From positions 86,795,566 to 86,859,565 of the forward strand of contig OZ024928.1 in NCBI GenBank assembly GCA_964017235.1: a stretch of 64,000 bases of DNA. Direction: 5' to 3'. This document shows, piece after piece, positions 23,891-34,700 of the stretch (its first letter is position 1; every line of letters begins with the position of its first letter). The DNA comes from Sabellastarte sp. h YS-2021. Its lineage: Eukaryota > Annelida > Polychaeta > Sabellida > Sabellidae. The translations under genes were made by a program, and so were the position numbers. The notes under the pieces are model-generated. The model was not told where the DNA came from and made no database searches. It saw only the letters and a program-made list of their open reading frames with translations.

Positions 23891-24237
23891 TGTAACCACA
23901 GCATTTGCGGCCGATTTGAACGGCTAGAAATATTATATATGGATGATTCGGCCGGCTGTTAATTAGAATTCTTATTGTGTGATTGGCGTGGTGTTTTGTT
24001 TAGAGACCGCGGGAAAGGAGATCACTGTTTGTTTTGTTTTGAGTTGGATGCAGGAATGATGGATGTTTAGGAGAGAGTGATTCTCTTGGTTGTATGTGTG
24101 TAGCAGAGTGCAGGTGTTTCTTTTGATGTGAGTTTGCACCTTGATTGACGGAGTCAGCTGTGGTGTCAAGCTTTGTGAGTTGGCAATAAAGCTTTTTAGT
24201 TAAGATTGCCTTTTCTTCCCCAACCTCCCCTGGTTTC
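23891..24237 (+). repeat. 5' LTR, 347 bp
   Basis: It begins TGTAACCACAG and ends TGGTTTC, where the final A of the 3' LTR copy is missing and inverted pol begins at once. AATAAA lies at 24,185. It differs from the 3' LTR at only a few sites (for example GATTGACGG against GACTGGCGG), so the insertion is young. Confidence 0.9.
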
Positions 24238-26094
24238 TGTGTGAAGTACAAATGGTTGGGTATAATCAGCAAAACCCAAGATGGGTGTCTGGCAACAGAC
24301 ATCCTTGAGCTCCTCAAAGGCTTTTTGTTGAGCTGGCCCCCATTTCAAGGGTGGATACTTCACTTTGGTGTTCGTTTTCAGCTGGAAATGTTCACCTCCC
24401 TGTGTGACTTCATGCAATGGTTTTGCAATCCTGGCAAAGTTTTTAATGAATCGTCTGTAGAAACTGGCAAAACCAAGAAAACTTTGCACCTGTTTCACAG
24501 TCTTAGGAACAGGCCAGGACTGTACACAAGCTACTTTGTCTGGGTCCACACTAATACCCTTTTCACTAATCATATGCCCCAAGTATTTTATCTCTGTGCA
24601 CATGAAACGACATTTGGAAGAACTCAGTTTCAAACCTGCCTCTCTCAACTTCTTAAATACTGCTTCTAAACGCAGGAGGTGCTCCTCATACGTCTGGCTG
24701 TAGATGATTATGTCATCTAAGTACAGCAAACAGTAAGTTAAATGCAGATCCCCCATGCAATTTTCCATTAACCTCTGGAAAGTGGCTGGAGCATTAGTTA
24801 GTCCGAACGGCATCCGTTCACACTCCCAGAATCCAAGAGGTCCGACAGTGAATGCAGTCTTGCATTTATCCTCCTCTGCTAGAGGAACCTGCCAGTATCC
24901 TGACTTAAGGTCCAACACAGAAAACCACTTGGCGCCCGACAGAACATCCAAAGTGGAATCAATCCGTGGCAAACTGTAAGAGTCTGGAATGGTTCTAGAA
25001 TTTAAAATTCTCATGTCCAGACAAAACCTCAATGCTCCAGATTTCTTCCTGACTATTACCACATTGGATGCATATGGGCTTTGACTTTTCCGAATCACAC
25101 CAAGAGTCTCCATTTCCTTTAAGTGCTTCCGCACTTCCTCAAACATTGAGGGTGGAATGGGACGTGGCCTCTCCTTGAACGGAGTATTGTCCTTCAAGCG
25201 TATGTGGTGTTCAGCCTTATCTGTTAAACCCAAGTCTAGGTCATGCAAGGAGAAAACAGATTTCCACTTAAGCAAAAGTTGTTGCATTTCCTCCACCTTC
25301 TCAACAGGTAACTGGTCATTCAAGTGCAAAAAATTCTTAAGAAAGTCAGCATCTGATTCACCAATGGCGGGGCAGAATGCTTCACTTCCCTCCATGGTCT
25401 CCAACAAATCAACATCCTCAGTACTATATAAATCACATATGCGGGCCTTTGCAGGAATAGTCACATCTTGGGAAAGATGGTTCACCAACTCAACTGGTAA
25501 CTTGCTCTTTGCTCTGCCTAGAACGATGCAATTGACACTTGGTGTGACAATAACCCCCTTTGGCAATCCACTAGCCCCATCCAAACACACAGTCAGGTTC
25601 TGACAAATGGCCTTTACCCTGGTCTGACCATGAAAGATAACACGCCCATGTGCTGGAATAGTGAATGGCTTAGTGGAAGTCATTACACCCAGGGAACTGA
25701 TATTGTCTACCACAGCTTGATGCTTGGCAAGCATTGTGAACGTGTTTCTCCAAACAAACTCCTCAGTCGGAACCTTACCCTTCAACAGGTTGAGAACATT
25801 TGTCCCAAGAAGAATAGGTACCCTACTGTGGTACTCAGTATCAGGAACCACCAATAAAACTACAGGTGTACTAGTCATGTTCACCTTGGAACAATGGATA
25901 GTTGCTTCCACAACTCCCAAATAAGGGATTTCATGACCACCTGCACCTTTAATCTGAAACACCTTGTCAAGAGGTTGAATAGACAAGTTCAACAATGAAC
26001 ACAAAGAGTGGGACATAGTACTCACCATGGAACCCGTGTCCAGAAGTGCTAACACTTGCCTGTCATCGACAAAGAGTGAGACCTCATTGGCTCG
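24238..26094 (-). pseudogene. Gypsy protease and reverse transcriptase, inverted, 3' truncated
   Basis: Reading down from 26,094, the protease active site is LLDTGS (about 26,045) within roughly 100 residues of retropepsin-like sequence. The RT follows with a FCLDMR segment, FSVLDLKSGYWQ, MPFGLTNAPATFQ and the catalytic YLDDIIIYS (about 24,705), then the connection (FLGFASFYRRFI). RNase H begins with FVLHT and stops at 24,238, where the frame runs into LTR sequence. The frame is open for over 600 codons, so decay is slight, but a TGA at 26,095-26,097 closes it before it meets gag. The family makes cDNA from the element's RNA in cytoplasmic particles; this piece is severed from its LTR promoter direction. 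Confidence 0.9.
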
Positions 26095-26129
26095 TCATAC
26101 CACAGCATTGGTCAAAATATGGGAGTTTT

Positions 26130-26845
26130 TCACTGGGTTGTCGGACCACTCCCTCTGTCCGACCCGTGCATGTTTAAAGGACAATTCCTGGCAATGTGTC
26201 CCAGTTTGTGGCACTTAAAACAGCGCACTGGTTTCTTGGCAGTCCCGTTAGAATCCTGTGATTTCTGCCCCATCTGAGGTTGATTTCCGGTAGACCTTTT
26301 TTGTGCTGAACGGTTATTCTGGATCTCTTTTTCCAATGTGCTAAGTCTAGCTAGGATCTCCTCAAAACCCCGCTCAATGGCAGGTGACAGCTCTGGATGA
26401 ACCTGCTGCAACTTCACCCCATGGCTGGCGAATTCACTTTCAATTTTCCTCGCCTCCACAATGAATTGTGGGCTGCCTGCGAGCTCATCAAATTTATGCC
26501 GTAGAGCGTTCTTCATCCTTTCGTCACACATTTTAGTCCAAAACTGAGTGTTGACTAAGATGTCATAATTGTTTGGACTGATGACATTCCCATCCTTCCT
26601 GGTAATCTTACTGGCAATGTCCTCCAACCTGGCATACCAATCAGTGATACTCTCACCTGGTGCCTGGAAGGCCGAGTAAAATTGAGCCAGGAGTACATGG
26701 GGTGGGTTAACATCCCCAAACATCATATCAAACCGTGTGATGATGTCATTCACAGTAGCATCTTCACCCATATGCAGAACGATCTCCTGAGCCTGACCTT
26801 TAGGAGCAAGCAAGCTTATTGAAGCCTTATGTGCTTTGGCAGGCA
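26130..26845 (-). pseudogene. Gypsy Gag with CCHC zinc knuckle, 5' truncated
   Basis: About 235 codons are open. A capsid-like helical region (FDMMFGDV, WYARLEDIASKI) precedes a basic segment and the knuckle CFKCHKLGHIARNC, a CX2CX4HX4C motif that binds nucleic acid. The apparent start at 26,864 lies beyond the inversion junction; gag sequence proper seems to begin at about 26,845, so the N-terminus is missing. Gag and pol are in different frames and separated by 35 bases. Confidence 0.85.
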
Positions 26846-28029
26846 TTGAGAAAAGTCGAACCACCCCATATCACCCTATGGGAAATGGGATAGCTGAAAG
26901 GTTTAATTCTACTCTCATTAACATGCTTGGGACGTTGGAATCAAGCCAGAAGGTGGATTGGAAAAGCCACATTGGTTCGATGGTTCATGCCTACAATTGC
27001 ACGAAGCATGACACAACTGGCTTCGCACCATACTTTTTAATGTTTGGGCGTCACCCTAGAATTGCAGTTGACCTTGCCTTGGGAAGACATGAAACACGAT
27101 GTTCTGCTGATTATGTGACAAATTTGAAGGATAGGCTGAAAACAGCTTATGAGTTGGCTGAGGCTAACAGTCGGGTTAGCCAGAGTAGCCAGAAGAAATT
27201 TTATGACCAACGGGTAAGGAGTGCTGTTTTGGCTCCTGATGACCGAGTTTTGGTTAGAAAAGTTGGTCTGAAAGGGATGCAGAAATTGGCAGACAGGTGG
27301 AGTGAAGAGGTTTATGTTGTTGTGGACCAACCCAGCCTGGATATCCCTGTGTACAGGGTGAAGCCCGAGGTTGGTAGAAGTCATATGAAAACTCTTCACA
27401 GAAACCTGTTACTCCCTATTTCTGTATTACCATTGACTAAAAAGAGGCCAGTGCCTGTACCCCGTAAAGCTAAATCGCCAGGTTCACGTGTGGAGAATGT
27501 GGTTGAGCAACCGCCTTCGGCGGATGAGACACAGTCTGAGACTGAAGCTTCAGATGGTGATTCTGTTGTTGATGTGATATGTGTTGGGAAGCCTAATCGG
27601 GTTCCAGTGCTATCACCACGGGTTGACATCAATCCACTTGATACAGGGAGTGTGAATTTGGGAAGTGATTTAGATGAGGTAAATGGTCTGGTTTCGGAAT
27701 CTCAGCATGAGTCCAGGATGTCAGAGTCCAGTAATCGAGATCCCAGTGAATCTGTTGCTGATTTGGAGGATCAGAGCCTTGAGCAGAGTGTGGATGATTC
27801 AGTGAGCACTGTTAACCATAGTGCTGATGATGAATCAGTGGCTATAACCACTCCTGTTCCTGCGCCTAGAAGGTCAACTAGGACCCGGACTCAGGGTCAT
27901 TTACATCCAGATTTTGTGTATGAGTTAGTCCAGCATACGTCTCAGTCGCTTGAATCTGAAAAGAGAGAGTCAGATTTAGAATTGCAGAAAATTGAGTTGC
28001 TACAAAGCATGATTAAGATTTTGAAGTGA
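26836..28029 (+). pseudogene. Gypsy integrase C-terminal part with long acidic tail
   Basis: From TTPYHPMGNGIAERFN the frame holds the end of the integrase catalytic core, including the glutamate of the DDE triad (AERFN). The DRVLVRKVG to HMKTLHRN region is the C-terminal small barrel (GPF/Y-like). After that comes a serine- and acid-rich tail of about 200 residues ending at 28,029. The frame is fully open. The first part of integrase (HHCC zinc domain and first two acidic residues) is missing at the junction with inverted gag. Confidence 0.88.
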
Positions 28030-28319
28030 ATGCTGGGGTGAGGAAGGGTAAATGTGTGTTAGTTGATTGGAAGTAAGCATGTGATCTTGTAAATACATGT
28101 AGTAACAAATAAGTTTTGTTTTAACTGTAGTTCTTTTGAACTTGTTTGAGTGGCTGTTCGTGTCTCGAATAAGTGGGTAAGACAACTGTTTGAATGTTTT
28201 GTGTGGGTCAAGGGGGTTAAACACTTCCTGGTAGATGTGTGGTTTTGGATGAGTGTAAGCTGTGTAAGCTTAAGTGTAATTTAAAATGTCAGGATGTCAT
28301 TTCTCTGTGAGGGGAAGTA

Positions 28320-28667
28320 TGTAACCACGGCATTTGCGGCCGATTTGAACGGCTAGAAATATTATATATGGATGATTCGGCCGGCTGTTAATTAGAATTC
28401 TTATTGTGTGATTGGCGTGGTGTTTTGTTTAGAGACCGCGGGAAAGGAGATCACTGTTTGTTTTGTTTTGAGTTGGATGCAGGAATGATGGATGTTTAGG
28501 AGAGAGTGATTCTCTTGGTTGTATGTGTGTAGCAGAGTGCAGGTGTTTCTTTTGATGTGAGTTTGCACCTTGACTGGCGGAGTCAGCTGTGGTGTCAAGC
28601 TTTGTGAGTTGGCAATAAAGCTTTTTAGTTAAGATTGCCTTTTCTTTCCCAACCTCCCCTGGTTTCA
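28320..28667 (+). repeat. 3' LTR, 348 bp
   Basis: It starts TGTAACCACGG and ends TGGTTTCA, so it has complete TG...CA termini. AATAAA lies at 28,614. The purine tract GAGGGGAAG just upstream is the plus-strand primer site. The segment 28,030-28,319 is the element's untranslated end. Confidence 0.92.
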
Positions 28668-28734
28668 CCGGAGATACGACTAGTTAAGGGCACGCCACCT
28701 ATTTTCTCCGGTCACACATATTATTACAAGTGTA

Positions 28735-28933
28735 GTGGTCGTGGACCAATTCACGCCCACCCCAAAATTTATCCAAAACAATCACAGTTACACAATAAAT
28801 TACCAATATATATGATCAATTGGATAATTATCTATTATGTGGTATTCATCTTCTCTATGAAAACTTATAAATCTTTAAGAAAACTGAGGGTGGGCGTGAA
28901 TTGGTACACGGCATGAATTGGTCCACCACCACT
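28735..28933. mobile_element. 199-bp MITE with doubled terminal motif (M2)
   Basis: The left end AGTGGTCGTGGACCAATTCA matches the inverse of the right end, where the motif is doubled: GCGTGAATTGGTACACGG then CATGAATTGGTCC. The ACCAATT core with a neighbouring TACC copy is shared with M1 (23,075-23,295), so the two are distant relatives. Confidence 0.75.
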
Positions 28934-29132
28934 GGAGTGTTGATGCACTCTTAAATGTGTATTGCTATATGTGCCGATCGCTAATTTTCAATGCCTACAG
29001 TATCTAACTGGAATGTATACTGTATATTCCAACCTTCTCAAATGCAGCTGCTCAAATGTAAACAACATTTCACCTTTGCAATATCATTCATTAAAGAAAT
29101 TTCCCGCCTGTAAAAGTGGTTAGCGTATCATC

Positions 29133-29247
29133 TAGAATGATTGTTTCTGTCCTGTCACCAGTTGCTGTTGATATACTGATGATACGCAATGGCTTGGGAC
29201 AGAGTTCATGTGTACTTGTTTTCTGTGTAAATTATGCATGGCAGGTA
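29133..29247 (+). repeat. Partner of the 23,779-23,885 repeat
   Basis: TATACTGATGATACG, GGGACAGAGTT and TTTTCTGTGTAAATTA match 23,779-23,885 in order and orientation. The intervening stretches 28,934-29,132 and 29,248-29,480 show no gene. Confidence 0.55.
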
Positions 29248-29480
29248 ATTATTACATGTACTTAAATGTCATTGCAGTGACTACATAGATGTATTGGAGT
29301 TTATAATACATATTTTGCTACACTAAACCACTTTTACAAGCCAGAAATTTGTTTAGTAAAGAATAATGCAAATATGAAGTTCTGTTTACATTTTAAAACG
29401 TGGGCTGAAATATGTATGTGCCAGATGGATAGGCATTAAAATAAAGTGATTATTTACACCACGGCAGTGCATGCAACACA

Positions 29481-30175
29481 GGAAAATACTCTTGGGTATA
29501 CCACGACTTGGAACCAGTTGTGGTGTGCACAATAAATAAATTCCACCATTGGCACACTTTACCCTGGTATCCGCAATGAATGAAGTCTACCTTGGGTACA
29601 CCACTGTGATGTACACTACTGTGTTGAAAGGTGTATATAAGGAATAAATTCTCCCTTAGATTCAACATTGTGGTGTTCGCAGGCAATAGATTCCTCCTTG
29701 GTTACACCACTGTGGTGTATGTAAGCAGTGAACATTACCTTGGATACACCACCGTGGTGTACACAAGCACTGAATTCTACCTTGGGTACACCGTGGTGTA
29801 TGCAAGCACTGAATTCTACCTTCGGTACACCTCCATGGTGTACCCCACTGTGTTGTATTTAGGAAATAAATGGTGTATGCAAGGAATAAATTCTCCCTTA
29901 GGTACAACACCGTGGTGTTCACAGGCAATAGATTCCTCCTTGGCACACCACTGTGGTGTATGCAAGCAGTGAACTCGACCTTGGGTATGCCACCGTGGTG
30001 TACAAAAGCACTGCATTCTACCTTGGCTACACCACCGTGGTGTATGCAAGCAGTGAACTCAACCTTGGGTATGTCACCGTGGTGTACATAAGCACTGCAT
30101 TCTACCTTGGGTACACCACCGTGGTGTACGCAAGCATTAAATTCTACCTTGGGTACACCACCATGGTGTAAATAT
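29481..30175 (+). repeat. 42-bp palindromic minisatellite, about 15 units
   Basis: The unit is close to CTACCTTGGGTACACCACCG followed by TGGTGTATGCAAGCACTGAATT. Starts at 29,736 and 29,778 are 42 bp apart; the next is 39 because of a 3-base loss. Each unit contains GTACACCACCGTGGTGTAC or a variant, a 9-base-arm inverted repeat able to form a hairpin. Because 42 is divisible by three, several frames stay open with 14-residue periodicity; these are not genes. Confidence 0.9.
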
Positions 30176-30373
30176 CCTCTGCCTTAAATATTAGTGAACG
30201 GCACATATATATATCTCAAAGAATGAATGTAACACTTTACACTTCCAATAATATGTGTAGAAATATGCGCAAAAAACTCTAGTGTTTCATCATGACATGT
30301 GCAAAACACTGCCAAAACAGCTCACACCCAGCAACTTGCACACACCGCTTGCACTCAAAATTCATATAAAAAA
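30176..30373. other. No gene; flank of the MULE-like element
   Basis: AT-rich non-coding DNA. The target copy TATAAAAAA of the following element occupies 30,365-30,373. Confidence 0.5.
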
Positions 30374-31102
30374 GGGCATGGCTACTGTACACTAAACCGT
30401 TCTGGAGAAAATATGGTTTAGTACGGATTGCCATACTGCTGAACTTTATCTCGAGTGAGGCATTCAGCAACAATTGTTTTCATAGGTTAATTAAATTTGT
30501 CATATTTGCAGACGAAAAGTAGACTGGTTGGCAATCAGTATCTAGGCCTCACACCACCAACAATAATTTCAAAAACTTCAAAGAAGGTAGCTGTTGCACA
30601 AGGAAGGGAAATTTTAAACTGAATTAATGTATTTGCAATCAAGTGATACATGGGGATAAGTGCAAATGCCTGCATGAGCTTTCAGATTGGACCCCGAGGA
30701 AATTATGTAACTTGTTAAATATTTGACATTTAAATATGAAAAAATCTAAAATAAGGTACATGAAAAATACTTAAAGTTAAGTTTTATATTCAAACACTTA
30801 TTTACTTGCCTCTGACAAATAAAAACTTTCTCCAATAAAATGGTCAGAAAGTACGTACCACTTTTCTTCATTATGGTTTAAATATTATATTCATGGCATC
30901 AGTATTTACTTAAATGTGTATGTTTATATGTAATTTCAATCAAAAGTTAACAAAATTTAAAAAATACTACCTTCTTAGTGTACCCATCAAGCCAACACCT
31001 TGTTAAAATTTCTGACTGGAATATACGGCAACTGAACGCTGCCATACTTCAGCATTTCTTTTTGAGTGTAATCAAGTAAATCACTGTACTCCAGCCACTT
31101 TG
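30374..31102. mobile_element. 729-bp MULE-like element, copy 2 (inverted)
   Basis: It is the reverse-complement relative of 22,303-22,886. The left end GGGCATGGCTACTGTAC corresponds to the right end of copy 1, and the right end CCAGCCACTTTG to its left end. Internal blocks such as TTTGCAGACGAAAAGTAGAC also match inverted. The 9-bp flanks TATAAAAAA and TATAAAATA differ at one base. Confidence 0.78.
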
Positions 31103-31129
31103 TATAAAATATTGTTGGGAAACCCCATG

Positions 31130-31330
31130 GGATTGCATGACCTCAAGGTTTCTTAGCAATATTTTAAAGTAAAATATACAAATTAAAAGTTGAGGTCACC
31201 AATTCTGTGGGGTTTCCTAGCAATATTTTTAAGTAAAATGTGCAAATGAGGAAATATGATGTTACAGGATTCCATGGAGTTTCCTAGCAGTATTTAAAGT
31301 AAAATATGTTTCCACACATATCTGAATATT
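31130..31330 (+). repeat. 65-bp tandem repeat, 3 units
   Basis: GGTTTCTTAGCAATATTTTA-like blocks start at 31,147, 31,211 and 31,277, followed each time by AAGTAAAATAT or similar. The same block occurs once inside the MULE-like element near 22,610, so this may be a worn relative. Confidence 0.65.
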
Positions 31331-31701
31331 AATGAGTTCCATTAGTGATATTAAGTATTTGTTTTTCAAACAGCATTTTATTAAAATATTGTCAGGAAAG
31401 ATTACATGACCTCATATTATGTACCAGTAGCCGTTTTATTAATTAAATATTTCTAAGAAACCTGATGTGACCTTACATTTTCACAATAGTTCTTTAAAAA
31501 AACATGACCACAGCGTGAACAAATGGATACTTCTTCATGTCCAACATGTACTGTTCAAGAAAAGAGTGTAATTTTCAGTTTCTTTACTTGAACACATATC
31601 AATATTGCATTCAATTGTTCCTCTTTCTCCAATTTAATTTGTTGTTTTATTGCAAAATTTCACAAATAGAATATGATATGTGATAACATTTTTGTTTACA
31701 G

Positions 31702-31766
31702 TTGTCCATGCCGCATCATGGAAAATGGATTTGGAAGGAAGAGTCACATACCATTGAATATATTAG
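31702..31766 (+). CDS. PPP1R36: Exon 1 (first coding exon)
   Basis: ATG at 31,708 begins MPHHGKWIWKEESHTIEYI. The donor is G|GTATGT at 31,767. The acceptor-like TTTGTTTACAG just before 31,702 suggests that an exon lies upstream; two in-frame codons precede the ATG. Confidence 0.7.
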
Positions 31767-34700
31767 GTATGTATGTCTCCATTGGCTGCATATAATTCAT
31801 TAATTGAACGTCTCTTGAAAAGGGCATGCTTATTGGTTTCGGCTCCCTTAATATAAGACCTATCAGAATAATTTTTGGCAGTTATCATCTTTAGGCATGG
31901 CCAAAATTTTTGGATTTAGAGCTTTGGAAAAAATTGGGAGTTAATACGGAATCATGACCTGGTATTTTACAAAGCCAATCAAATAGGCCCCTCCATACCC
32001 TGAAGGTCAAAACTGGAGTCTTTCAGGGCCATTCTGTGACCCTGTGTGGGTCAGAATGGAATGTATTGTAAGATAATGAAAATTTGGAAGTTGGAACCCC
32101 AGTAAATTTGCCACCATACCCTCCCCCACCCAGCCTCATGGTCAAACTGGGGTCTTAAAAGTTGATGTCCTTGTATTTTGCAATGTATCAAACAAAATGT
32201 TGCCTGGTATCCTATGAATTTTCATTGAAATATTCTTCAGGAATAATCACACCTAGTGATATGGCTTTTTGTCCCTTTCTTGGCTTTCATGGTCTATTCT
32301 GTGACCCTAAGTGGGTCAGATTATGATCTCGCAGGCTTTAGCCAGGGAGGGAAATTATGAAATGCATCCCGTGTGTGCTAGCCTCCATGCATGCATCCAT
32401 TAGACTAAGTGTAGATTTGTCTAAAACTACTGCATTTACAGATTATTTTATGTCACTATGTGACTTGTTGGTCAGCTGACATTATGGCATCACTCTACAG
32501 TGTCTGCATACACATCTGCGTGAACATGTTCTCCTCCAAAAGTGCAAGGCCCAGAGACATGCTGTTACTTTTAAAAGATACCTTATCTATCAAGGATGAA
32601 AAGTTGTTTGAGACATGCTGATCTGTTTGCTTGTCTGTTCCCCAGATCCATTAAAAGCGAGATACCTGCACCCAAAGTGTGAAAATTTCAAAAGTTCATC
32701 ACAATTTTCTCAGTGAATTTTGAAGGGAATTCTCTTTTACATTGCATATATGTACAAGACCACAAGTAGCTTCCCTTGTGTAACAGGCCTGGATCTTTGT
32801 TAATTATTGTTTTATGATTTTTTTAACGATTTTTAGTGCATTAAAATTCATGAATTCATGCAGTCAGTCACTTATAACTTGCAAAATATTACATTTAGAT
32901 TATTTTGTTAAGAAAAGTTATTCACCTACTTTTGGGTCAGCTGTAACATACTAAAATTTCAGACCTCTAGCTCATTGCATGACTGAGCAATAACTATTTG
33001 AGATTCTCACTGTTGAGTAAATCACTTGTATCTTCCTAATTAGTGGTCCTAGAACTTTGAAATGTGAAAACCTATAGGAAGTCATGTCCTGTGAATCTTT
33101 TGCAAGTGTCGATTTTGACCTTTGATCCCTGCTTCAAGGACAAGTGGGGTCATCACACTAATGATGCCTTATATCTCCCTAATTTTCTGAATTTGGCCAC
33201 CATTTTGAATTTTGGCAGAAATTTAAAATATCGATTATCTCCAAAACTGTTAAAGATAGAACAATTTTGAGTACATTTTGGACCTTATGGGTACTACAAT
33301 TCTGGATAAAATGCCTCTAAAAGGTTTTAATTTTCCGAATTCTGGCCGCAATCTTGAATATTGTTGGAAATAGAAAATGTTGATTATCTCAAAAACTATT
33401 GGAGATAGTGTTTTCAAAAAAATTTTGGACCTTTGGGTTCTGAATTTTGGTGGAAATTAAAAATGTACATTATTTCGAAAAATGGTTAGAGATAGAGTGA
33501 TTTTGAGCAAATTCTGAACCCAATGGTTATATAGACCTTGAATATAGTGCCTCTGAAAAATTTTTTATTTTCCAAATTCTGATCACTATCTTGAATTTTT
33601 GCAGAAATTGAAAATGTTGATTATCTCGAAAGCCATTAGAGATAGAGCAATTTCAAACAAAGTTTCGACCCTATGGGTACTATAAGTCCTGGATATAATG
33701 TTTCTGAAAAATTATAATTTTTCATATGTACAGCCACCATCTTGAAATCGAAAAAAAAAACACCAATTATCTCGAAGACCGTTATAGATAGAGTGATTTC
33801 TAGCAAATTTGGACCCTTTAAAGACCTTGTATTCAATGCCTCCTAAATTTTTTTATTTTCTGAATTCTGTCTGCCATCTAGAGTTTTGGCAGAAATCTAA
33901 GGTATCGATTATCTTGAAAACCGTTAGAGATAGAGCAATTTTGAACATGCCTCCAAAACAATTTTACTTATCCGAATTCTAGCTGCCATCTTGAATCAAT
34001 GTGGAAATTGAAAATATTGATTATCTTGAAATCCGTGTTTCAGGTGCAGTGATTTCGAGCGAAGTTTGGACCCTCTGGGTACTAAAGACCCTGGATATAA
34101 TTTCTCTGAAAAATTTTTGATTTTCCTGCATACTGCCATCTTGAATTATGGTGGAAATAGAAAATGTTGGTTATTTTGAAAGCCATTAGAAATGGAGAGA
34201 TTTTGGGCAAATTTAAGATCCTTTGGGAACTATAGACCCTTTATATAGCGCCTCTGAGAGATATTTACTTTTCTGAATTTTGGCGAAAATCAAAAATATT
34301 TCATTTATGGTATATGTTACATTATACCATATCATGTGTAGGGATACACTGCATCAAATTGATCCAATTCTAATGGGTTCTAGAACTTCAGATGTGAAAA
34401 CAACCTATAAGAAGTCATTCATTACAAGTGTCAGATTTAATCTTTGAGCCCTGCTTCAAGGTTCAGTTGGGTAATCTCCCTTATTATTGCTCCATGGGTT
34501 TTGAACCTTTTTTTTTAGGTCAGACTACCTCAAATTCTCCTTAATATCTGGCGGGAGATAAACACTGCAGTAGTGGTCTTGTTACTTAATGCTTAATATG
34601 TCCTTTACTATTTATATTACAGCTTTAAAATGTATTGAGATTTGAGAGGTAACAGTGAAACATGGACTGGATTCCAGAACCCAACAAATTTGCCCCAAAT

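Larger units (their letters stand above)
23891..28667 (+). mobile_element. Gypsy-type LTR retrotransposon with inverted gag-pol block
   Basis: Two near-identical LTRs in plus orientation flank the element. The 3' LTR is preceded by a purine tract (GAGGGGAAG, 28,309-28,317) and by the plus-strand end of integrase, as expected. Between the 5' LTR and integrase, however, gag, protease, RT and the start of RNase H run on the minus strand (24,238-26,840). The leader with its primer-binding site, the rest of RNase H and the first part of integrase are absent. The flanks (ATATT and CCGGA) do not match, so no target duplication is visible. The copy cannot be functional. Confidence 0.9.

Noticed and set aside
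24238-28029. An intact, active Gypsy retrotransposon
   Set aside because: Gag-pol is inverted relative to the LTRs and integrase, and the leader, most of RNase H and part of integrase are missing.
26836-28029. A domesticated integrase-derived host gene
   Set aside because: The open frame lies directly between element sequence and its own purine tract and 3' LTR; an open frame in a young insertion needs no host function.
29631-30171. Open frames with 14-residue periodic tyrosine-valine repeats, on both strands
   Set aside because: They are produced by a 42-bp minisatellite; several frames on both strands are open at once.
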